Shown here one piece after another: positions 5,159 to 17,100 of a stretch of DNA of 22,929 nucleotides. Every line of letters starts with the position of its first letter. Position 1 is the first letter of the stretch. Below the pieces are notes generated by a model. That model was given only the letters and a program-made list of their open reading frames with translations, was not told where the DNA came from and did no database searches. The translations under genes were made by a program, and so were the position numbers. The stretch spans positions 1 to 22,929 of the IMG/VR virus record IMGVR_UViG_3300010297_000090; one strand, 5' to 3'. Source of the stretch: a virus.

Positions 5159-8100
5159 ATGAAAGAAACCAGAATCAAAATTAATTCAGTTATTGAAAAT
5201 CAACTTCCACAGTTTATTAGGGAAGAATTTCCTTTAGCATCTGAATTTTTATCACAATATTATACTTCTTTAGAAAATCAAGGTGGAACTATTGACATAC
5301 TTGAAAATATTGATCAATATATTAAAGTTGATAATCTAACAAATTTAATTGACTCAACGATTTTAAGTTCTGATTTAACTTTTTTTGATTCTACTATTAG
5401 AGTAGAATCAACTGCAGGATTTCCTGATAAATTTGGTTTACTTTTAATTGATTCTGAAATAATCACATATTCTTCAAAAACTTCAACGACATTTGAAGGT
5501 TGTGTTAGAGGATTTAGTGGAGTTACTTCATATAAAGAATTGGTATTTAATGAATCGGAATCTCAAGAACACAATTCTACAACAACCGTAGTAAATTTGA
5601 GTGTTCTTTTTCTAAAAGAATTTTTTATAAAAGTAAAAAAACAAATTACACCTGGACTTGAAAATAGACAACTATATTCTAATTTAAATGAAAGATTGTT
5701 TGCAAAGCAAGCAATAGATTTTTATTCATCTAAAGGAACTGACAATTCATTTAAAATTTTATTTTCTGCATTATATGGTGAGAAAGTTGATATAATTAGG
5801 CCTAGAGATTATTTAATCATTCCATCGGGTGCAGAATATAGAATTACATCAGATTTAGTTGTAGAAAAAATTGAAGGAGATCCTGAGCAATTTGTTAATG
5901 GAACTCTTTATCAATATACTGATTCGAATGAAAATTTAAACTTAGCACAGGGAACAATAACTAAAATCGAAAAAATCAAAAGAAATCTAAAAGAATATTA
6001 CATTATTAGTTTGGATTATGATTATGATAAGGATATCCAACCAAAAGGATCTACATATGGAGAATTTAAAATACATCCAAAAACAAAAACTTTAATAGAA
6101 ACAAAATCTGGGTCAACAACAATTGAAGTAGATTCTACTGTAGGTTTTCCAATTTTAAATGGTTTGGTTAATATTATTTTACCAAATGGGACCTCATTAA
6201 GTGTCGGTTATACATCAAAAACATTAAATCAATTTTTAGGTTGTACTCAAATTGATCAAAACATTCCCGAAGGAACTGAAGTTAAATATGACTATTTTAC
6301 ATATGCTTATTCAAATTTAGATGATGAAAAAATAAAAGTTAGAATTCTTGGTGTTTTATCTGACTTGGAAACAGAGTCATTAAATAATTTAGAATCATAT
6401 TTTTATTCTCCTGGAGATATTGTAAAAATAAAAAATCTTGGAAGTGATTCAAAAGATTATAAAGCAAATAATTGGTTCTTTAATATTCCGGTAAAGTATA
6501 ATGTCAGATCAATCAGACTTTTAGATAGTTCAGACAAATCTTATAGTATTGATTTAATTGAAAATCATTTTTTTAAAATAGGTGATATAATATCTTTAAT
6601 ATCTTCATCTGGTTTTGAGCAGCCTGGAAATGTTGTTTTTATTAATGATCAAAATTCTTTTACAATTCAATTTGGTTCAGAAGCACTCATATTAAAGGAA
6701 TCGGAAATCTATATTGCCAAAAAGAATATTAATAAAGTAATATCTAACAATTATCCATCAGTTAATAAGTATACATCGAATGTACAAAATGTTTATTTGG
6801 ATGATGATGGGTCAATATATGTTTCTTCGCCATCTCTTCCATCATATTTAAATATTCCATTAAATATCAATGATTACTCCATTCAATTTAGCGGTACTTT
6901 TAATGGTACAGTATTGAAAATTGGAAAACATGGATTTTATACGGGAGACTCTATAGTATATAAACCAACTCAGCAAAATTCATTAGGAATTTCTACGGGA
7001 GTTTATTTTATTAAAAAAGTTAGTGAAACTGAAGTAAAATTGGCAAGAAGTAGAAATAATATTTTTACAGAAAACTTTGTACAGGTAAATGGTTCTGTCA
7101 CTAATGCTAAGTTTGAACTTACCAATTTCACATTTAAAGATTTAAGCACGCAGTTACTAGAGTCCCAAAAAATAATTAGAAAAATTTCAGAACCAGAAAC
7201 TGATGGAAATTTATACGAAACAAAACCCGGGTTAATAGGAATTTTTGCAAATGGAGTTGAAATTCTTAACTACAAATCTAATGATAATATTTACTATGGA
7301 TCTATTGAAAATATTATCCCTACTGCATCAGGATCTGGATATGATATAATTAATCCTCCAGTATTATCAATATTCGATAAAAATGGTTCTGGAGCAAATG
7401 GTTATTGCTCAGTAATAGGAGGTCTTGAAAGAATTGATATTATAGATCCGGGATTTGATTACATTGAGGAACCAAAAATTGAAATTACCGGAGGAAATGG
7501 ATTTGGAGCATCAGCTAAAGTAAATCTAACTTCTTTTGATTATAATATTTCTTTTAACTCAATTAATTCTGCAGGATTAGTAAAATTAGATCCAATCAAT
7601 CAAATAGGATTTTCAAGTTATCATAAGTTTAGGAATACTGAAGAAGTTACTTATATAACAGATACTCAGACTGCAGTTGGCGGTTTATCAACAAACTCAA
7701 CTTATTTTGTTTCCGTTAAAGATGCATTTAATATAAATCTTCATAAATCTTTAGAGGATGCTGTTGTTGGAATAAACACAATTAAGTTAACTTCTTATGG
7801 TATAGGAAATCATTCTTTTAAATCTAAAAATAAAAAGAAAATAATTAGCTCAATTGTTGTCGAGTCACAGGGAAAAAACTATCAAAATAAATTAGTTACT
7901 ACCGGAGCAAGTGGAATTAATACTGCTTCAAATACAATCTCAATTAAAAATCATGGATACAATAGTGGAGAAATAGTTGTATATAACTCAACAAGCATTC
8001 CAATAGGAGGTCTATCCACTTCCCAATCGTATTATGTAACTAAAATTGATGATGATACTTTTAAATTATCACAATTGGGTATTGGAAGTTTTGGGGAAGA

Positions 8101-11100
8101 TGCTTCTTTTTACTATGATACTAAGAGATACGTTAATTTAACCACTAATGGTAGTGGAATCCACGAGTTCAATTATCCTAAAATTAAAGTAAATATTAAA
8201 GGTAGAACAGGAGTCTCAACACTTTCTGATCAAAATTTTGAGGCTTCAATTGTACCTATTTTTAGAGGAGGAATTCAATCTATATTTGTAAATAGCGGAG
8301 GTTCAAATTATGGATCTACCGAAATTATTAATTATAATGCTCAACCACAAATAAATCTAAATTCTGGATCAGGATGTCAATTAAAACCAATCATTTTAAA
8401 TGGACAGATCAAAGAAGTTTTAATATTAAATCCAGGAACAGGATTTAATTCACCACCAGATATTATAATTGATGGAATAGGAGTGGGTGCGGTATTAACT
8501 CCAATATTGTCAAATGGCACTTTGATTAGTGTTAAAGTGATTTATGGTGGATTTGGATATGATTCAAAAAATACATCGATCATAGTAGTCCCTGCAGGAT
8601 CTGGAGCAAAATTTGAAGTAAAAATTAAATCTTGGAAAATTAATCTAGTTGAAAGACTAATAAAAAGTGAAAAAATAAATGATGATGATGGCATTTTATT
8701 TGCCGGATTTAAAGATGTTTATGGACTTCAATATACACATGCATATGCCCCAAGAAATTTAAGATCTTCTGTACAAGCAACTACAATTGAAGATGGGAAC
8801 ATAAAATTTGTTTCAGATTTAAATATTTTAGATGGAAAGGAAGTAAACCCAGACTCTGATGCATCAGAGTCTGACCCAGACTCTGATGGTGGATCTAACG
8901 CTCACTCTCCAATTATTGGTTGGGCATATGATGGAAATCCAATTTACGGGCCCAATGGTTTTTCTTCAAAAAATGGTGGTAAAGTTATAACTTTAAAATC
9001 TGGTTATAAGTTAAGAACCGATTTAAATCTTCTGATTAATTCTAATCAAAGACCCAATTATCCAGATGGTTTTTTTATTGAAGATTATATTTATAGTGGA
9101 GATGGTGATTTAGATGAGCATAATGGAAGATTTTGCATAACTCCAGATTATCCTAATGGAATCTACGCATATTTTACAACAATTAACACAGAAAATGCTG
9201 AAGAATCGGGTTCATTTAAAAACTATAAAAAACCAATATTTCCATATGTAGTAGGAAAATCATATAAATCTAAACCAATTGAATTTAATTTTTCAATTGG
9301 ATCAAATCAAGATGATATTGATATAAACAAAACGAATTGGAAAAGAAATATTTCACCATACAATATTACTTCATATCAATATCTATTAAATCCTAATGAG
9401 ATAAATCAAAATACTTCTATAATAAAAAATAGTTCAAAAGGATCTATAAGTTCTATAAAAGTAGAAAGTAGTGGAGAAGACTATAAGATAGGAGATGAAT
9501 TAATTTTTGATGCTAAAACTGGATTTGGAGCGAAGGCAAAAATTTCTTCAATAAAAGGTAAAAAAGTTTCTCAAATTAAAGTTTCTACAACATCATTTGA
9601 TGATGTTATATTTTTTCCGTATAATAATAAATTTATTGGATTTACAACTATTCCACATGGTTACCTTAATAATGATCCGATAACATTTACAGGAAACTAT
9701 GATTACAAAAAATCAGGAAATATATTAGTAGAAAATAATAAATTAGTTTTATATGTTGGGGTTGGATCTGCACAATATACTGGAATTGTTACCTATTTTG
9801 ACGTATCTGGTAATTTAAATTATCCAAAAATTAGAGAAAATGATATTTATCAAATTGGAAATGAGCAGATTAAAATTTTAAGTATTGATAAAACATCATC
9901 AAGAATTAAAGTCCTTCGCAACCAAAATGAAACTATTGGTTTAACTTCTTATAGTGCTGGATTTGCACTTACAGAAAGACCTAGAAAATTAGAACTTAAT
10001 TTTGGTATTTCAACTTCATATAATTTTAATATCGATAGAGAATTTTATTTTGATCCTAAAGAATCAATTGGTTTAGGAACGATTTCTGGAGTTGGAATTG
10101 TTAGCACCATTTATTTTTCAAATCCTGGAGTTGGCGATACTCAACTTACAATTCCAACAAAGTCTATCTATATCAAAGATCATAATTTAATTACTGGAAA
10201 TTCTTTAACATATTCCTCAAATGGAGGAACTCAAATTTCAGTTTCAACCGATGGAACTTCTAGTTTCTCACTTTTAAATAATTCTATAGTTTATGTTAAA
10301 AAGATTTCTAATGATCTTATTGGAATATCAACTACTAGAATTGCATTAGAATCAACACTTCAAGATGATATTTTATATTTCAATTCTGTTGGTATAGGGG
10401 ATATTCATAGTTTTAAAACAAATTATGAAAATATTTTTTCAGGACAAATTACTAACAATAAAGTAATAGTTACTACAGAAGAATCTCACGAACTATCTTT
10501 GTTTGATAATATTGATATTGAAGTAAAACCTTCTATTTCGACTAGTTTTACAGTTAAATATAATGACTTTAACAGAAGATTAGTTATCAATCCAATAAGT
10601 TTTTCTTCAGTAAATACTGCAACAGGAACTATTACAATTGATAATCACAAATATAAAACAGGACAAAAAGTTATATATACAGCAGAAACTCCCTCGATTG
10701 GATTAGTTAATAATCAAATTTATTATGTTGTAGTAATAGATTCGAATAAAATTAGATTATCCGATAGTTACTATCAAGCAATAAAAAGTATCCCAGAAAC
10801 TATTAATATCACAACATCCGAGTCGGGAACTTTATCTTTGATTAATCCTCCATTAGATTTTATAAAAAATAGAACAATAGTATTTGATCTATCAGATTCT
10901 TCGTTAGCTTTTACAAAAAATAATGTAAAATATTCAGCATTTGACTTCAAGTTATATCGAGATAGTAAATTTATTGATGAATTTGATTCTACAAAATCAT
11001 CACAAATTTTTGAAGTAGAAAAAACAGGAAAAGTTGGAATTGATTCTACAGCAAATGTTACTATAAGATTAAATGATAAAATTGCAAATGAATTATTCTA

Positions 11101-14100
11101 TAATTTAGTACCTATTAATTTGGAACTAAACACAGATGTTAAAAAAGGCATTTTTATTGATAATGAAATTCCAGGATTTAATAAAATTTCATTAATTAAT
11201 AGTTCATATAATGGTAATTATTCTATTGTTGGAATCTCTTCAAATACTTTTGAGTTTAATATCTTAGATTTGCCCGAAGAAACTTCCTACGAAGAAGGTA
11301 TCGAATATACTATCAATAAATCATCAACTGCAAAGGGTGCCATTAGTAAAGTTTCTCTTTTAAGTGGAGGTAGAAATTATACATTATTACCATCTATTAG
11401 CGTAAAATCTGACTTTGGTAAAAAATCAATATTAAAACCGGAAACGAATAGTATTGGAAAAATTCTATCTACAGAAATATTAGATATTGGTTTTGATTAT
11501 CCAATAGACTATAGTGTTAGACCTACAGCAAAGTTGCCAACTATTTTAACATTAAAATCTTTAGCATCACTAGACTATATTGGAATTACATCTTTTGGAA
11601 AAAATTATATTTCCGAACCATCACTTTTAATTATTGATGGACTAACAAATGAGATAATTAATGATGTTGAATTATCTTACAATTTTGGAGATTCTAAAGT
11701 TAGTATAATTAAAAATAGTAGTTTAATTAATGATGTAACACCTAAAATTATACCAATAAATAACTCAAATGGATTTAAAATTGATAATATTACATTCAAT
11801 AATACATCTAAAGATGTAACAGTAACTTTGGGGTCAAGTTTTAGCGATCCTGGAGATTATCCATTTGAAGTTGGCAGCAAAGTATTGATCGAGGGGGTTA
11901 ATATAGGTGTAAATACAGAAAAAGGATATAACTCTAAAGATTATAATTATGAATTGTTTACTCTTACTGAAATTGATCCAAACATTGGAGGAACTATAGG
12001 AACTGTAACATTTAATCTTTCTTCTTATTTAAAAAATGAAGATGTTTTGGGAACTTTTGATAAGATAAGGTCCAATGCAAGAATAATACCAGAATCACAT
12101 TTTCCAATTTTCAATACTGTTTTAAAAACAAATAATTTTTATAAGGGAGAAGTGGTTACAAATTCTTTCTCATCGAATGGAAATGTTTTGAATTGGAATT
12201 CAAATAGTAGACAACTAAAGATTTCAACAACAGATGATTTCAATACAAGTGATATTATAGTAGGCAAAACTTCTGGATCTGCTGCTATTGTAGAGAAAGT
12301 ATTAGATTTTGAAACAAATTATAAAATAAGTGGGCAGTCTAATTCCAGAAAAGGTTGGAATACAGAAACTGGATTTTTAAATAATGATTTTCAAAGAGTT
12401 CATGATAGTGATTATTACCAATATTTTTCGTATGCAATAAAAACGAAAAAAGATTTTGATACTTGGAATGATGTTGTAAATAATTTAAATCATACAGCAG
12501 GTTTTAAAAAATTTGGAAATTTAATAGTAGAATCTGTCCCAGAAAATATTGGTATTTCCACAGAGCAAAATCAAGGAGATTTTAATCGCATCGCAAATTT
12601 ATCAAGATTTGTCGATTTAAATTGTGTTTATGATTTTGATCTTGCCAGCGAGAATAATATTAGCGTAGATGGGAAAATCGGATCAAGTGAAATCAAATTC
12701 AATTTTAGAATTATTCAAGATTATATAGAATCTATTGGAAATAGAGTTTTAAAAATTGATGATCTTTCAGAGCAATTTAATAGTAATCCAAGACCTACAA
12801 AATTCTCTATTGCAGATTCCTTTATCTTAAGTGAATATAGAACTATAAAGTATTTTACTATAATTGAAAATCAAAGATTTGAAAATATAAAACAATTTAG
12901 TTTAATATCACTTGTACATGATGATAATAGTATTGGATTTATTAATCAATATGGATTGTCTACTTATGAAGATTTAGGATTTTTTGATTTTAATGTTTCC
13001 GGAAATTTCGGCAATTTACTATTTTACCCAAATAAATCTAGGTTTGATGATTATTATTTACAATCAGTTTCTTTCTCTCTTAACGATATAGTGAGTGGGA
13101 TTGGATCGATCAATTTGGGAAACTCTGTAATTATTAATACAAATTCCATAATAATTCCTGAAGGTACTGAAAGTTCAACTACAATTGTTGGAATTGCCTC
13201 CACCTATAGATCTTCGAAAATTTTAGTTCAAATTGGATCTACAGATTTTTCTTATTATGAAACTAATGAAATTACAATTATAAATGATGGAAATAATGTT
13301 CATTTATTAGAATATGGACAGCTTACTACAAATAATTCGCTATCACAGGCATCATCTGGTATAGGAACATATAGTGCCTACTTAGATGGATCCCAAGTAA
13401 AGATTAATTTAAAACCAAATAATTCAACTACTATTGATTATGTTGTTAATACATTCAATGTTTCTTTAGCAAATACAATTTCTTCTGGAATTGGAACTGA
13501 AATTATAAGTGGAAGTGCAGTTTCTTCTTCATCTGTAGAAATTTCTTCAAGTATTTCTCCATCATCAAACGTCATAACTTCATATTCAAATAATTCATAT
13601 GATGGATCATATTTAATTGTTAGTATTGAAGATAAATCAAATTCACAATATCAAGCATCGGAATTTTTATCATTAACAAATCTTAGTGAAAATAAATGCT
13701 ATACAACAGAATTTGGAATTCTTCAAACAGGGAATAATCTTGGCATAATAACTGCCGGTATTTTTGGAACAGATACCGTAATTTATTTTACACCTAATCC
13801 AAATATTGAAGTTGATGTTAAAGTATTTTCTATTAGTTTGGGTTTAAAAAGTGATTCTGATCGAATTTCGCTGATAAATGGATTTATTGACTATGCTCAG
13901 TCCGTTTATACCGGAACAGATAACGATGTTAAAAAACAATTTGATTTGACTAGTGATAATTTCCCAATATTCCAGAGATATTTTGATGCAAGTGATTCAA
14001 ATATTGTGGATTTGGAAAATAATATTATTCGTATTCCAAATAATTTTTATGTTAGTGGAGAAGAAGTAATTTATTCTTATCCTGGAGTTGGAACTACACA

Positions 14101-17100
14101 AGCAATTGGCATAGCTACGACATCTATTTTGGGAATAGGAATAACGGATAAACTTCCACAATCCTTATATATTATAAAAGTGGATGATTCAAATATAAGG
14201 GTTGCATCTTCTGCATCTGAAGCACTTAAATCTATTCCAAATTTTATAAATTTATCATCTTTAGGAATTGGAAATTCTCATATATTTACATCAAAAAATC
14301 AAAACAAAAAAGTTATTATTGGGATTGATAATACAATTCAAAGTCCAATAGTATCATCTGCGGTTACTACAATTTTATCTTCCGATCTTCAATTTTTTGA
14401 CTTTGAAATTTATGTAGACAATACAGAATTTATATATGGAGGAGATTTAATTAAGATTGATGATGAAATTATGAAAGTAAATTCTGTAGGTCTTGGAAGC
14501 ACAAATTCTATAGGAGTATATAGGGGATGGTTAGGTACAGGAATATCTTCTCATTCTTCTTCGAGTTTAGTGACTAAAGTTTATGGTCAATACAATATTA
14601 TTGAGAATAAAATTTATTTTACCGAACCTCCTTTTGGAAAAGTTCCTTTTCCAAATCCATCATCTAGGTTTGATGAGATAGATTATATTGGAATTTCAAC
14701 AAGTTCTTCATTTAGTGGAAGAGTATTTTTAAGATCTGCGATCCCTGATAGTGTTGATGATCCTTATTCAAATAATTATATTTTTGACGATATTTCCCAC
14801 AATTTTAATGGAATTGATAAAAGTTTCGAATTAAAATCAAATGGGCTTAGTATATCAGGAATATCTACCGACAATTCAATTGTTCTAATTAATAATATCG
14901 CACAAAGTCCCAGCACAAGTCCACTACAAATTACAAATGATTATTATTTAGCCGAAAGTTCTGGAATTACTACAATAACATTTACAGGTGCAGGAGGAGC
15001 AATTACTTCAGATTATGATACTAATACATCAGGATTGCCTAGAGGTGGTATTATTATTTCTGTTGGATCTACCGAAGGATTTGGATATCAACCACTAATA
15101 TCGGCAGGAGGAACTGCTATTGTTTCTGTTGCGGGAACAATTGAGTCTATTAGTATAGGTAATAGTGGATCTGGATATAGATCGGGAATTCAATCTATAG
15201 TAAATGTTGGAGTCGCAACTTCAAGCACAGGTATTCCAAATATAGAATTTATTGGAACTGCTGCAGTAAGCAATGGAAATATTGTAAGCGTATCAATAAC
15301 AAATCCTGGTTCCGGATATACATCATCAAACCCACCCGTTGTATTTTTTGATGATCCATTATCATATTCAAATATTCCATTAGTTTATAGTTCTCAGTCA
15401 GTTTCTGGTATTGGAACTAATGCAAGCATAGATGTTGTTGTTGGACAAGGATCTAGTATAATTTCATTTGAATTGAAAAATCTTGGTTATGGGTATAAGG
15501 TTGGTGAAATATTGACTTTACCGATCGGAGGAACTATGGGAATTGCTACCGATAGTTCATCAACTTTTTCAGAATTTCAAATTACAATTGATAGGACATA
15601 TTCGGATCAATTTGCATCTTGGACTATTGGTTCTCTTAAGATTATTGACCCTATAGATCCATTATTTGATGGCGTCAGAACAACTTTCCCAATCAATATT
15701 AACGGAAATCAAGTAACAATTAGATCTAGACCAGGATCAAATATAAAAGTTAAAAATACATTACTCATTTTTATTAATAATGTTTTACAAGTCCCGGATA
15801 TTGCATATATTTTTAATGGGGGAAGTATTATAAGATTTACGGAACCTCCAAAAGAGGGAGATTTGTGCAAAATTATGTTTTATGCTGGAACTGAAGGTAT
15901 AGATACACAAATTTCTGATATTCTAGAAACGGTTAAAGTAGGAGATAAACTAACATTATTGGATGATAAAATAGAATTTACAGAAGAAAATAGATCTTCT
16001 ATAGAAATAATTTCTTCAGATATTGTAAATACGAATGTTTATCTTGGTCCAGGGATAGTTGGAGATGAAAGTTTGTTGAGACCTTTAATATGGTGTAGAC
16101 AAACTGAGGATTTAGTTATAAATGGACAACAAATAGGAAAAGATAGAACAATTTATGAACCTTATATTCAACCAAGCACAAATATTATACAAAATATCAA
16201 TATAGAATCTGATGAAATTTTTGTCGAAAGTGTTAAAGCATTTTTTGACAGCGAAAAGGAATATTTTCATAATGGAACTATGGAATTGCCGCAGAATAAA
16301 ATTTTAATAATTTCTCAAGATTCAATAGTTTCTGCATCTGCAACAGCACTTGTATCATCTTCAGGTACAATTTCATCCATAATCATTTCCGATGGAGGTA
16401 TGGGGTACTCCATATCCCCTACCGTCTCTATTGCAGCGCCGGTTGGATTTGGAACAACCGCAGTACAAAATACTGCAATATCAACAGCGATTATTTCCGA
16501 TGGAGTGGTAACTGGTATTTCAGTAACATTTGGTGGATCTGGATATCTTCAATCTCAACCACCTTCCGTTTTAATCGAATCTCCAACAATAACTTATGAA
16601 TCTATAGATCTTGTTTCATATGAGGGAGATTTTGGGATTATTACTGGCGTTCAAACTACTTCCATTGGTATTGCCTCTACGGGAATTATATTTGACTTTT
16701 TCATTCCAAATGATTCAATATTAAGAAATTCTGATATAGTAAAAGTTGGAAGTGCTACTACTGGAATTAGTGGAATTCAAACTGGTTATTATTTTACCAT
16801 TAAAAATTCAAATATTGGCAATGGTCTTACCTCTTTGGATTTTGATAATAATATTGTTGGGATTGGGACATCTTTTATGGATAATATTTACCATGTATCT
16901 GCAGTTTCAATTGCACAAACTGCAGTTTCTGGAGTGGGGATTACTAATGTGGCTAAAGTGACTATAAGCGTGGCAGACTATAATGAACTAACTGGTATTG
17001 GATTTAGCGGTTTTTATGGGGAATATAGTTGGGGTAGAATTTCTGTTCCAATTAGACCCAATCCACAACAATTTAATACATATGCAAATATAGGAGGTAT

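Noticed and set aside
16397-16423. GGTA-T-GGGG / CCCCTACC imperfect hairpin in the giant gene
   Set aside because: It has a bulge, a 10-base loop and no T-run, and it falls in a normal GxGY coding module, so coding constraint explains it better.
16746-16961. Plus-strand 71-codon ORF, Leu/Ile rich
   Set aside because: It is a shadow frame within the giant gene; its apparent hydrophobicity comes from shifted reading of AT-rich Gly/Ile codons.
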